Source of the DNA: Faecalicatena_A orotica
GTDB taxonomy: Bacteria; Bacillota; Clostridia; Lachnospirales; Lachnospiraceae
NCBI RefSeq assembly: GCF_040545875.1
Contig: NZ_JBEPMR010000028.1
DNA length: 15,322 bases
Strand: one strand, 5' to 3'
The position numbers and the translations under genes were made by a program. The notes beneath the pieces were generated by a model. It was not told where the DNA came from and made no database searches. It saw only the letters and a list, made by a program, of their open reading frames with translations. Below are positions 1 to 7,307 of this stretch, in pieces; the stretch's first letter is position 1; each line of letters starts with the position of its first letter.

Positions 1-23
1 CTAGAAGGAATCATATGCAAGAG

Positions 24-78
24 TAAACCCTACTTATCCAAGACTAAGTCCTACATAGGATGAACAGGGTAGGATTTA
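24..78. repeat. imperfect inverted repeat upstream of the nagB promoter
   Basis: TAAACCCTAC at 24-33 faces GTAGGATTTA at 69-78, with 9 of 10 positions complementary. Between them ATCC at 36-39 can pair with GGAT at 58-61. This could be a regulator site, the end of an upstream transcript, or chance. No gene is visible in bases 1-118, so the upstream neighbour lies outside the window. Confidence 0.3.
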
Positions 79-118
79 GAAAAATAATTTACGGTAAATA
101 AATATTTTCCGGCTTCCC

Positions 119-147
119 TTGACATTTTGTCAGCAGTTTGCTACTAT
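119..147 (+). promoter_or_regulatory. SigA-type promoter P1 of nagB-nagA
   Basis: The -35 box TTGACA (119-124) and the -10 box TACTAT (142-147) are separated by exactly 17 bp. The expected transcript starts near 154, just ahead of the antiterminator target at 167, so the whole conditional terminator lies in the transcribed leader. Confidence 0.85.
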
Positions 148-166
148 TAAAATAATTTAAGAGACT

Positions 167-193
167 GGGTTGTTACTCCAAGAAGGCAAAACC
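167..193 (+). promoter_or_regulatory. RAT-like antiterminator target, nagB leader (RAT1)
   Basis: The segment opens GGGTTGTTACTCC and closes AAGGCAAAACC. This matches the ribonucleic antiterminator target bound as a hairpin by BglG/SacY/LicT proteins, whose conserved core is GGxTTGTTACT...GGCAAAACC. It overlaps the 5' arm of the terminator that follows, so the two RNA folds exclude each other. Compared with the second site at 3485-3512 it is 1 nt shorter, and its top stem is only CT/AG rather than CTG/CAG, which suggests a weaker or differently tuned target. Confidence 0.85.
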
Positions 194-246
194 AGATTTT
201 CCGGGTATAGAGGGTTTCTCTATACTCTGGGAGTCTGGTTTTTTTA
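189..246 (+). terminator. conditional intrinsic terminator in nagB leader
   Basis: AAACCAGA (189-196) pairs with TCTGGTTT (235-242), and inside it GTATAGAG (205-212) pairs with CTCTATAC (218-225). A run of T follows. The 5' arm shares AAACC with the antiterminator target at 167-193, as expected for protein-dependent antitermination. Confidence 0.88.
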
Positions 247-327
247 TTCCTTTTTGGCAGAATTTGGTTTTGCTGTATGAAAGAACTTTCTAAATGATAA
301 CCCGTGTGTCTTTTTCCGATAACTGAC

Positions 328-357
328 TTGTGGAAAGTGTACCGCCCGGTATATAAT
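328..357 (+). promoter_or_regulatory. possible second promoter P2 of nagB, downstream of the conditional terminator
   Basis: TTGTGG (328-333) and a perfect TATAAT (352-357) are separated by 18 bp. The -35 box is weak (3 of 6). If used, transcription would start near 364 and bypass the antitermination switch, giving basal nagBA expression. The rest of 250-405 shows no other clear element apart from a short inverted repeat at 279-290. Confidence 0.45.
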
Positions 358-405
358 AAAGCCAGCAATGAGGTAAAAAATAAGTGATAGTGGAGGAAAA
401 AAACT

Positions 406-1137
406 ATGAGAATCATCGAAACAAAGGATTACGCAGACATGAGCAGAAAGGCAGCGAATCTGATTGCAGCACAGGTTACTATGAAACCTGATTGTGTATT
501 GGGGCTTGCAACAGGATCTTCACCAATTGGTACATATGACCGGCTGGTAGAGATGTATGAGCAGGGAGACCTTGATTTTTCAGGAATTTCCACTGTAAAT
601 CTGGATGAATATAAAGGACTGGACCGCGAGAATGACCAGAGCTACTACTATTTTATGCATGAGCACCTGTTTGACCGGGTGAACATCAATGCAGAGCGCA
701 CAAATGTGCCGAACGGGATGGAGCCTGATTCTGACAAAGAATGTGCGGGATATGAAGAACTGATCGCATCATTAGGCGGCGTTGACCTCCAGCTTCTCGG
801 ACTGGGCCACAATGGCCACATTGGATTTAATGAGCCGGCGGAAGTGTTTGACAAAATAACTCACTGTGTAAATCTGACAGAGAGTACGATCGAGGCAAAT
901 AAAAGATTCTTTGCGTCAGCGGATGATGTTCCGAGACAGGCGTATACTATGGGTATTGGGACAATTATGCGGGCTAAAAAGGTTCTTTTGGTTGTCAGCG
1001 GAGAAGATAAGGCCGATATCGTGGCAAAGGCATTCTTCGGCGATGTGACACCGGCGGTTCCGGCATCCATCCTGCAGATGCATCCTGATGTAACGATTGT
1101 TGCTGATGCAGCAGCATTATCAAAAATCCCGAGATAG
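406..1137 (+). CDS. nagB: Glucosamine-6-phosphate deaminase NagB
   Basis: This cytosolic enzyme converts glucosamine-6-phosphate to fructose-6-phosphate plus ammonia, the last step of amino-sugar breakdown before glycolysis. The 243 residues match the short Gram-positive form of the family, which lacks the C-terminal extension of the E. coli enzyme. Visible motifs are the phosphate-binding loop LGLATGSSP (32-40), NLDEY with the catalytic Asp at 67, and GLGHNGHIGFNEP (132-144) holding His138 and Glu143; Asn136 stands where E. coli has Asp141, as in Bacillus NagB. The ATG at 406 has GGAGG at 392-396. It is the first gene of nagB-nagA-(transglutaminase-like), with 52 bp before nagA. Expression is probably gated by the leader at 167-246, with a possible secondary promoter at 328-357. 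Confidence 0.97.
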   Translation: MRIIETKDYADMSRKAANLIAAQVTMKPDCVLGLATGSSPIGTYDRLVEMYEQGDLDFSGISTVNLDEYKGLDRENDQSYYYFMHEHLFDRVNINAERTNVPNGMEPDSDKECAGYEELIASLGGVDLQLLGLGHNGHIGFNEPAEVFDKITHCVNLTESTIEANKRFFASADDVPRQAYTMGIGTIMRAKKVLLVVSGEDKADIVAKAFFGDVTPAVPASILQMHPDVTIVADAAALSKIPR

Positions 1138-1189
1138 TCTGGCATAAGTCATAGAACTGCTTCAGGGATAGAAAGAAGGTTTTTGAATT

Positions 1190-2308
1190 ATGATAATTAA
1201 AAATGTACAGGTTTTCGGAGAAGACAAGACATTTACTCCCGGTGAGGTAGTGATCAGCGGAGATGTTTTTGCAGCTTCGGCGGAAAATGACAATGAAGTG
1301 ATTGACGGAGAAGGCTGTTTTGCCATTCCGGGACTCGTGGACATTCATTTCCACGGCTGTGTCGGGGATGATTTCTGCGATGCCAGTCTTGACGCTGTCA
1401 AACATATGGCAGAATATGAGGCGTCTATCGGTGTGACCTCCATATGTCCGGCAACAATGACACTCCCTGAGGCTGAGCTTCATGAGATCATGAAGACGGC
1501 GGCGGCATATGAAGGCGGCAGCGGTGCAAAACTGGTCGGCATCAATATGGAAGGTCCATTTATCAGCGCCAAGAAAAAAGGTGCCCAGGCGGCTGATCAT
1601 ATCCGCAATTGTGACACTGCACTCTATCGCAAACTTCAGGAGGAGTCCGGCGGCTTGATTAAGCTGGTAGACATTGCACCGGAGAATGAAGGTGCAATGG
1701 AGTTTATCGAGGAAGTAAAAGATGAAACCGTGATCTCAATCGCACATACGACGGCAGATTACGATACAGCGTCCGAGGCGCTTATGAAAGGTGCAAGCCA
1801 TATTACGCACTTATATAATGCAATGCCCCCTCTTAACCACCGTGATCCGGGCGTTATCGGGGCGGCACGGGATGATGAGGACTGCCATGTAGAGCTGATC
1901 TGTGATGGCATCCACATCCATCCGTCTGTTGTACGCGCTACATTTGCTATGTTTGGAGCAGACAGGGTCATCCTGATCAGCGACAGTATGCGTGCGACAG
2001 GGCTGACTGACGGCCAGTATACGCTTGGCGGCCAGGATGTATTTGTAAAGGGAGCAAAGGCTACACTGAAAGACGGCACGATCGCCGGCTCTGCAACGAA
2101 CCTGATGGGCTGCCTGAAAGTGGCAGTGGAGCAGATGGAGATTCCGCTCGAGGATGCCGTTGCATGTGCGACCATGAATCCTGCGAAGGAAATCGGAATT
2201 TACGATTCCTGCGGAAGTATTACACCAGGAAAAGCAGCGGACCTCGTTCTTTTGGATAAAGAACTGAATGTGAAAGCTGTTTATGTAAATGGGAGAAAAC
2301 AAGCATGA
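1190..2308 (+). CDS. nagA: N-acetylglucosamine-6-phosphate deacetylase NagA
   Basis: NagA removes acetate from N-acetylglucosamine-6-phosphate to give glucosamine-6-phosphate, the substrate of the upstream NagB. It is a 372-residue amidohydrolase-fold metalloenzyme. Visible motifs are DIHFHG (51-56, His53 and His55), NMEGPFIS (119-126) with metal ligand Glu121, IAHTTADY with His186, GASHITHLYNAMPPLNHR (201-218) with His207, and LISDSM with catalytic Asp265. Length is normal for the family. The start is preceded by a purine-rich AGAAAGAAGG at 1169-1178. Its stop overlaps the ATG of the next gene by 4 bp (ATGA), which implies translational coupling. Confidence 0.97.
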   Translation: MIIKNVQVFGEDKTFTPGEVVISGDVFAASAENDNEVIDGEGCFAIPGLVDIHFHGCVGDDFCDASLDAVKHMAEYEASIGVTSICPATMTLPEAELHEIMKTAAAYEGGSGAKLVGINMEGPFISAKKKGAQAADHIRNCDTALYRKLQEESGGLIKLVDIAPENEGAMEFIEEVKDETVISIAHTTADYDTASEALMKGASHITHLYNAMPPLNHRDPGVIGAARDDEDCHVELICDGIHIHPSVVRATFAMFGADRVILISDSMRATGLTDGQYTLGGQDVFVKGAKATLKDGTIAGSATNLMGCLKVAVEQMEIPLEDAVACATMNPAKEIGIYDSCGSITPGKAADLVLLDKELNVKAVYVNGRKQA

Positions 2309-3342
2309 ATTTTGTCCGAAAACATCAAAAAGCAGTCTTTATAATCGGACTGGCGGTTATCCTTCTTTGTACGCTGGCATACTGGCAGCGTCAGGCGACG
2401 CTGTCCAGTGCGACGGCTACGAAGCTGAAAGATGAGCCGAGGAAGGGTGAGGTGGTTGTATCAACGTTTTATTACGACCAGCTCACCCGGAAGGAAGCCG
2501 CGGTTTATGACATGATGAAGAGCAGGCTCGACAACATGGAGGGCGGGGTTGTAGAATTCCCGGAAGCCATGAGCGGACCTGAATATCTCCGTGTTACGAC
2601 TGCATTGGAAGATGAGGGATACAATTATTTTTACGGATTTTATGATATTCCGATGACAGAAGATGATGTCTATGTGAAGTATAAAAATACGGACCTGACG
2701 ACTATCAAAGAAAAGAAGATAACAAAGGCCATCCTGTTCCTTTCCTGTGCGGAAGGAATCAATGAAGCCGGTGATTATGACAAAGACGGCACCGTGAAGA
2801 ACCTGTCTGAGATTCAGGACGGACTGGCAGGAAATTCCGGAGACAAAGTGGAAGGGATTGTAAAAGTCCAGAATGAGACTGAAGAAATACTCTCTCAGAT
2901 TATGGAGAAGCTTCCGCCAGATTACGGTGAGAAAAAGGCTGTGGATTATTTCCTGAAATGGCTGGATGAGAATATGTCCGTAGCTGTGGGCATCGGTGAG
3001 GACGCACTGGATTTCTCCAGTATGGAGGATGTATTTGAAGGAGCGTATATATACAACAATCTGTCGGCTGTAACGGAACATAAGGCGACCTCACTGGGAT
3101 ATGCGAAGATTCTGTCAGAGCTGTGCGGCCGTGCGGGCATGGAGTCACATATCGTGCTCGGGATATGGGGAAAGAGCAGTATGAATCAGGAAGGGTATGT
3201 ATTCTGTGCCATCCAGATGAACGGACAGACCATCTACGTGGATGCCAGCGCTGCCAAAGGCAGTGACCTGGGAGGGCAGCAGTACCTGACCCAGCAGGAG
3301 GCAAAGAACCACCTGAAGTTTGTGGAATATTTTGAATACTAG
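2305..3342 (+). CDS. membrane-anchored protein with degenerate transglutaminase-like domain
   Basis: The protein has 345 residues. A short positive N-terminus (MNFVRKHQK) is followed by one hydrophobic segment at about 11-27, so it is probably anchored with the bulk outside the cell; no lipobox is obvious. Residues 45-150 form an extracytoplasmic region I do not recognise. Residues about 205-320 resemble a transglutaminase-like (papain-fold) core: TSLGYAKILSELCGRAGM (262-279) aligns with the usual CxGYA...LC..AGI element, and VDAS (312-315) with the catalytic Asp strand. The residue at the nucleophile Cys position is Ser263, and no HxW-type His is evident in YVFCAIQ, so it may be non-catalytic. 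Its 4-bp overlap with nagA suggests a role linked to amino-sugar or cell-wall metabolism, but its function is unknown. Confidence 0.7.
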   Translation: MNFVRKHQKAVFIIGLAVILLCTLAYWQRQATLSSATATKLKDEPRKGEVVVSTFYYDQLTRKEAAVYDMMKSRLDNMEGGVVEFPEAMSGPEYLRVTTALEDEGYNYFYGFYDIPMTEDDVYVKYKNTDLTTIKEKKITKAILFLSCAEGINEAGDYDKDGTVKNLSEIQDGLAGNSGDKVEGIVKVQNETEEILSQIMEKLPPDYGEKKAVDYFLKWLDENMSVAVGIGEDALDFSSMEDVFEGAYIYNNLSAVTEHKATSLGYAKILSELCGRAGMESHIVLGIWGKSSMNQEGYVFCAIQMNGQTIYVDASAAKGSDLGGQQYLTQQEAKNHLKFVEYFEY

Positions 3343-3353
3343 ATCTGTATGAG

Positions 3354-3410
3354 TAATTTGGTAATATTGTACGAAAATATTAAAAAAAAATAAACATTAT
3401 AACCAAATTA
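3354..3410. repeat. AT-rich segment with 9-bp inverted repeat after the transglutaminase-like gene
   Basis: TAATTTGGT (3354-3362) faces ACCAAATTA (3402-3410) across an A-rich loop containing AAAAAAAAA at 3382-3390. No T tract follows, so it does not look like an ordinary terminator. It lies just upstream of the next promoter and could be an operator or an A-tract upstream element. Confidence 0.3.
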
Positions 3411-3432
3411 TAAACTGTTTCGCTGATAGAGG

Positions 3433-3461
3433 TTGACTTTGGACACTAATTTTGTTATAGT
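3433..3461 (+). promoter_or_regulatory. SigA-type promoter of the antiterminator-PTS operon
   Basis: TTGACT (3433-3438) and TATAGT (3456-3461) have a 17-bp spacer. Transcription would begin near 3468, immediately before the antiterminator target at 3485. This is the same architecture as the nagB promoter and leader. Confidence 0.82.
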
Positions 3462-3484
3462 CTATTCATCAAGTTAATACCAAT

Positions 3485-3512
3485 GGATTGTTACTGTAAG
3501 GCAGGCAAAACC
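3485..3512 (+). promoter_or_regulatory. RAT antiterminator target, antiterminator-PTS operon leader (RAT2)
   Basis: The site opens GGATTGTTACTG and closes CAGGCAAAACC, a near-ideal LicT/BglG-family RNA target in which CTG/CAG close the top loop. It overlaps the 5' arm of the following terminator. The antiterminator gene starts about 75 bp downstream, so autoregulation is expected. Confidence 0.92.
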
Positions 3513-3566
3513 AGATTTTATAAGCAAGGCGTACTACGCCATGCTTATAGGATTTGGTTTTTTTAT
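3508..3566 (+). terminator. conditional intrinsic terminator in the antiterminator-PTS leader
   Basis: AAACCAGAT (3508-3516) pairs with ATTTGGTTT (3552-3560, one G-T pair), TATAAGCA (3519-3526) with TGCTTATA (3542-3549), and GGCG (3528-3531) with CGCC (3537-3540). Seven T residues follow. Formation is mutually exclusive with the target hairpin at 3485-3512. Confidence 0.9.
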
Positions 3567-3588
3567 TTCATAGGAATAAAGGATAATT

Positions 3589-4431
3589 ATGGTAATTGAA
3601 AAGATTATAAACAATAACATAGTTTCAGCCTTCGACGAAACAGGCAGGGAAGTTGTGATCATGGGACGCGGCATCGGCTTCGGGACAAAGCCGGGAAGAG
3701 AAGTGGCACAGCAGAAGATTGAAAAGATCTTCAAGATCAAGAGCCAGAGTCTGGCGGAGCAGTTCAAAGAACTGCTGGCGAATATGCCTCTGGAACATGC
3801 GCAGATATCTAATGATATCATTTCTTATGCGAAGAGCCATTTAAAGCTGAAGCTGAACCAGAGCATATATGTGACCCTGACAGACCATATTAATTTTGCG
3901 ATTGAGAGGTACAGTCAGGGGATTAAACCGGAGAATGCACTTCTCTGGGAGATAAAGCGTTTTTACCAGCAGGAGTACCAGTTAGGGAAATATGCGGTTG
4001 ATATTATCTGGGAGAGGCTGCACATCGCGCTTCCGGATGATGAGGCAGGATTTATAGCACTTCATTTCGTGAATGCGGAGTATGGGACTGATATCCGGGA
4101 TGCACTGAATTTCCCGAATCTGATGAAAGACATTCTGGATATTGTAAAGAGTGAGCTGGGAATCGAATTCGATGAAGGTTCCCTGCATTATGAGCGGTTT
4201 GTGACACATGTGAAGTTCCTGCTCCAGAGAGTGTACCGGAAGGAGCTTCTTCCGAATGAGGAGAATGAACTCGCCGAGATGATGCAGATGAAATATCCGA
4301 AAGAGTATGCATGCAGCAGACAGGTGGCAAAATATATAGAGGATGCTACTAATAGTAAGATATCCGGGGAAGAGATCATGTATCTCTCGATTCATATCCG
4401 GAGAGTGACAATGGTGGAGAACGAAAAATAA
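3589..4431 (+). CDS. PRD-containing transcription antiterminator, LicT/BglG family
   Basis: This RNA-binding antiterminator stabilises a hairpin in leader RNA and so prevents intrinsic termination. PTS phosphorylation controls its activity. The 280 residues match the LicT/BglG length: CAT RNA-binding domain at about 1-55 (with FGTKPGREV at 31-39), PRD1 about 65-170 and PRD2 about 172-277. The four regulatory histidines fall at 100 (TDHINFAIERY), 159 (ALHF), 207 (VTHVKF) and 269 (SIHIRRV), the positions known for B. subtilis LicT. AAAGGA at 3578-3583 serves the ATG. It is followed 15 bp later by a IIA gene and then the IIBC permease, so the permease it serves is probably the one that phosphorylates it. 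Its targets in this window are the sites at 3485 and, by inference, 167. Whether it senses N-acetylglucosamine, glucosamine or glucose is not determined by the sequence. Confidence 0.95.
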   Translation: MVIEKIINNNIVSAFDETGREVVIMGRGIGFGTKPGREVAQQKIEKIFKIKSQSLAEQFKELLANMPLEHAQISNDIISYAKSHLKLKLNQSIYVTLTDHINFAIERYSQGIKPENALLWEIKRFYQQEYQLGKYAVDIIWERLHIALPDDEAGFIALHFVNAEYGTDIRDALNFPNLMKDILDIVKSELGIEFDEGSLHYERFVTHVKFLLQRVYRKELLPNEENELAEMMQMKYPKEYACSRQVAKYIEDATNSKISGEEIMYLSIHIRRVTMVENEK

Positions 4432-4445
4432 AAGGAGGAGAAGAC

Positions 4446-4931
4446 ATGTTCGATTTTTTAAAGAAAAAAAGCAAAAAACATCTGCTCGGGGCACCGGCAG
4501 CAGGAAAGGCGGTATCAATCAAAGAGGTAAACGACCCGACTTTCAGTGAGGAGATTCTGGGAAAAGGAGTCGCTGTCATTCCGTCAGAGGGAAAGATTTA
4601 TGCACCGGCAGACGGTGAGATTGGAATGGTATTTGATACGCTCCATGCAGTGAGCATGACGACTGATTACGGCGCAGAAGTGCTGATCCATGTAGGACTG
4701 GATACCGTAAAGATGAACGGGGAAGGTTTTGAAGGACACGTGAAGGCAGGAGATAAGGTGAAAAAAGGCGACCTTCTTCTGACCGTTGACCTGGAAAAAG
4801 TGAAAGCGGCCGGATATGATATCATAACTCCAATGCTGATCTGCAATACAGGAGACTATGCCGCTGTGGAAGCAATGGCCGGTAAGGAAGTAACTGCCGG
4901 GGATGATGTACTTTCTGTGGAAGAGAAATAA
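4446..4931 (+). CDS. PTS glucose-type IIA component
   Basis: This small cytosolic phosphocarrier passes phosphate from HPr to the IIB domain of its permease. The 161 residues form a complete EIIA-Glc domain. Visible motifs are the IYAPADGEIG strand (51-60), His67 in DTLHAVS, and the phosphorylated His82 in LIHVGLDTVKMNG. A lysine-rich N-terminus (FLKKKSKKH) precedes the domain. AGGAGG lies just upstream of the ATG, 15 bp after the antiterminator stop. The downstream IIBC protein has no IIA domain, so this is its natural partner. It may also phosphorylate other permeases, as free-standing IIA-Glc proteins often do. Confidence 0.95.
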   Translation: MFDFLKKKSKKHLLGAPAAGKAVSIKEVNDPTFSEEILGKGVAVIPSEGKIYAPADGEIGMVFDTLHAVSMTTDYGAEVLIHVGLDTVKMNGEGFEGHVKAGDKVKKGDLLLTVDLEKVKAAGYDIITPMLICNTGDYAAVEAMAGKEVTAGDDVLSVEEK

Positions 4932-4948
4932 GGTTACTGGTTCAATGT

Positions 4949-4978
4949 ATTTTAGCCGGCAGTGTACCGGTTTAAAAT
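4949..4978 (+). other. hairpin between the IIA and IIBC genes
   Basis: ATTTTAG-CCGG (4949-4959) pairs with CCGG-TTTAAAAT (4967-4978), about 11 bp with one bulged T and one G-T pair. No T tract follows and the transcript must continue to the permease gene. A role in mRNA processing or in balancing IIA against IIBC levels is possible. Confidence 0.4.
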
Positions 4979-5024
4979 AAATAAAGGGATTAATAGTCAA
5001 AAGGATTCGAGAAGGAGGAAAAAT

Positions 5025-6464
5025 ATGAAATATTTACAAAGATTAGGTAAATCCTTGATGCTCCCGGTTGCTTGTCTCCCGGTTGCAGCTATTTTACAGG
5101 GTATAGGTTACTGGATTGACCCGACAGGATGGGGTGCCAATAGTATAATTGCAGCATTTCTGCTCAAAGCAGGTGGTGTTCTGATTGACCAGATGCCGAT
5201 TTTGTTTGCAATCGGTGTAGCGGTAGGTATGGCAGATGACAATGACGGTACGGCAGGACTCGCAGGACTTGTATCATGGCTGATGACTACAACGATTCTG
5301 TCACCTGCAGTTGTTTCAATGCTCTTAAAGATCGAAGTAGATGCAGTTGACCCTGCATTCTCAAAGATCCAGACACAGTTTATCGGTATCCTCTGCGGTA
5401 TTATCGCAGCTGGCTGCTATAACAAGTTCAAGAGTACGAAGCTTCCGGATGCATTCTCATTCTTCAGTGGAAAGAGATGTGTTGCGATTGTAACAGCAGG
5501 AGCATCCATCGTATCATCTTTAGTTCTGTTCTTCGCTTGGCCGGTTATTTACAAAGCACTGACCTCATTTGGCGAGATGATCATGAACCTCGGCGCGATC
5601 GGAGCTGGATTATACGGATTCTTTAACAGACTCCTGATTCCGTTCGGTCTGCACCACGCACTGAACTCCGTATTCTGGTTCGACGTTGCAGGTATCAATG
5701 ATATCGGTAAATTCTGGGGCAACATGGACGGCGGTATCCTTGGACAGACAGGTATGTACATGTCCGGATTCTTCCCGGTAATGATGTTTGGTCTTCCGGC
5801 AGCAGCGCTGGCAATGTACCATACAGCAAAAGACAACAAGAAGAAAATTGCAGCAGGTCTGTTATTCTCAGCAGCGATTGCATCATTCTTCAACGGTGTT
5901 ACAGAGCCTCTGGAATTCTCATTCATGTTCCTTGCTCCGGCACTTTACGGTATCCATGCAGTACTGACAGGTATTTCAATGGCAGTTGTGGCAATCCTGC
6001 CTGTGAGGGCTGGTTTCAACTTCAGTGCAGGTCTTGTTGACTGGATCCTGAGTTTCAAGGCTCCGTTTGCAGAGAACCCACTGCTTTTGATTCCGATTGG
6101 TATCGTAGTTGGAATTATTTACTATGTCATATTCAGATTCGTTATTGTTAAATTCAACCTGAAGACACCGGGTAGAGAAGATGATGATATGGATGAAACA
6201 CAGGTACAGTTGGCAAATGATGATTTCACAGCAATCGCTGAGATCATTCTGGAAGGTGTCGGCGGTAAAGAAAATGTTACAAGTGTTGACAACTGTATTA
6301 CAAGACTTCGTCTTGAAATCAAAGATTACACAGCAGTAAATGAAAAGAAGATCAAATCAGCAGGTGTTGCAGGCGTTATCAGACCTAGCAAGACAGCTGT
6401 ACAGGTCATCATTGGAACGAAAGTTCAGTTTGTTGCTGACGAATTTAAAAAACTCTGTAAATAA
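5025..6464 (+). CDS. nagE: PTS IIBC permease, glucose/N-acetylglucosamine family (probable GlcNAc)
   Basis: This integral membrane transporter imports and phosphorylates a hexose or amino sugar. The IIC domain (about 1-385, roughly ten hydrophobic segments) shows LLIPFGLHHALNSVFWF (205-221), typical of the GlcNAc/glucose group, and GVTEPLEFSFMFLAPALYG near 293-311. After an acidic linker (GREDDDMDE) comes a IIB domain with the phosphocysteine in VDNCITRLRLEI. There is no fused IIA, so the upstream 161-residue IIA should serve it. The ATG at 5025 with GAAGGAGG at 5011-5018 is preferred over an upstream in-frame GTG. GlcNAc specificity is inferred from the shared leader type with nagBA and from the GINDIGKFWG segment; glucose or glucosamine cannot be excluded. 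Confidence 0.85.
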   Translation: MKYLQRLGKSLMLPVACLPVAAILQGIGYWIDPTGWGANSIIAAFLLKAGGVLIDQMPILFAIGVAVGMADDNDGTAGLAGLVSWLMTTTILSPAVVSMLLKIEVDAVDPAFSKIQTQFIGILCGIIAAGCYNKFKSTKLPDAFSFFSGKRCVAIVTAGASIVSSLVLFFAWPVIYKALTSFGEMIMNLGAIGAGLYGFFNRLLIPFGLHHALNSVFWFDVAGINDIGKFWGNMDGGILGQTGMYMSGFFPVMMFGLPAAALAMYHTAKDNKKKIAAGLLFSAAIASFFNGVTEPLEFSFMFLAPALYGIHAVLTGISMAVVAILPVRAGFNFSAGLVDWILSFKAPFAENPLLLIPIGIVVGIIYYVIFRFVIVKFNLKTPGREDDDMDETQVQLANDDFTAIAEIILEGVGGKENVTSVDNCITRLRLEIKDYTAVNEKKIKSAGVAGVIRPSKTAVQVIIGTKVQFVADEFKKLCK

Positions 6465-6491
6465 ACAGAGCCAAATATAATCCCTTTTCTG

Positions 6492-6517
6492 AAAAGACCG
6501 CGTTAAGCGGTCTTTTT
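6492..6517 (+). terminator. intrinsic terminator after the PTS operon
   Basis: AAAAGACCGC (6492-6501) and GCGGTCTTTTT (6507-6517) form a 10-bp stem with a GTTAA loop and a T run. It closes the antiterminator-IIA-IIBC operon. cutC begins 26 bp later with no clear promoter between, so cutC may depend on read-through. Confidence 0.92.
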
Positions 6518-6542
6518 GGAATCACGGAGTAAGGAGCAGGAA

Positions 6543-7287
6543 ATGAAATATATACTGGAAGCATGCGTTGACAGTGTACAGTCAGCGATAGAGGCGCAGA
6601 AAGGCGGGGCAGACCGGGTAGAATTATGCGGGAACCTGATTATAGGGGGGGACATCCCCGGGGAAGGCTTTGTTTCAGCAGGTGAGAAAGTATACTGACC
6701 TGAAGATCAGGGTGCTTCTGCGGCCGCGGTTCGGTGATTTCTGTTATGATGATTATGAATTCGCCATGATGCAGGAAGACACCCAGATGTACAGGGAACT
6801 GGGCGCAGACGGGCTTGTCACCGGAATCCTGACTCCTGACGGGACACTGAATATGCAGCAGATGAAGGCACTGGCTGACACGGCAGGGAAGATGGATGTT
6901 GCACTCCACCGCGCCTTTGATGTCAGCTGGGACCCGTTTGTGACTCTGGAACAGGCTGTTTCTCTGGGGCTTAAGACCATACTGACAAGCGGAATGAAAA
7001 ACAGTGCGTGGGAGGGCCGCGACCTGCTGAAAAGTCTCGTGAATGAGAGTGACGGGCGGATAGAGATTATGGCCGGCGCCGGAATCAGTCCGGAAGTAAT
7101 CAGAGAACTCGTGCCATATACCGGTGTGACTGCCTGCCATATGTCTGGAAAAATTGTCAGGGACAGCAGAATGGAATTTCGCAGAGACGGCGTCAGCATG
7201 GGATTTCCCGGTTTCAGCGAATATGAGATATGGGAGACTTCGGCGGAGAACATAAAAGAGGCCGTGCGGGTATTGGGTGAGTTGTAA
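6543..7287 (+). pseudogene. cutC: CutC family protein, reading frame broken by +1 in a G7 run
   Basis: CutC is a TIM-barrel protein historically linked to copper homeostasis; its biochemical role is unsettled. The ATG at 6543 follows AAGGAGCAGG. The first frame gives MKYILEACVDSVQSAIEAQ and GGADRVELCGNLIIGG, then leaves family sequence at the seven G residues 6645-6651 and stops at 6696-6698. The rest of the protein continues in the next frame to 7287, with RVLLRPRFGDFCYDDYEF and GILTPDGTLNM. Removing one G makes the junction read LIIGGTSPGKALFQQVRKY and yields an unbroken 247-residue protein, the usual CutC length. GGGG-ACAT-CCCC can form a small hairpin at the run. A homopolymer sequencing error, true inactivation, phase variation or ribosomal frameshifting are all possible; the intact downstream frame argues that any loss is recent. 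Confidence 0.88.
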
Positions 7288-7307
7288 AAAAATTTTGATT
7301 TTACTCC

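Noticed and set aside
279..290. GAAAG-AA-CTTTC inverted repeat resembling a CcpA cre site
   Set aside because: The central CG needed for a cre site is AA here and the position is far downstream of the promoter.
147..416. Minus-strand open frame of 89 codons over the nagB leader
   Set aside because: It runs through the promoter, the antiterminator target and the terminator hairpin, and its protein is low-complexity with no recognisable domain.
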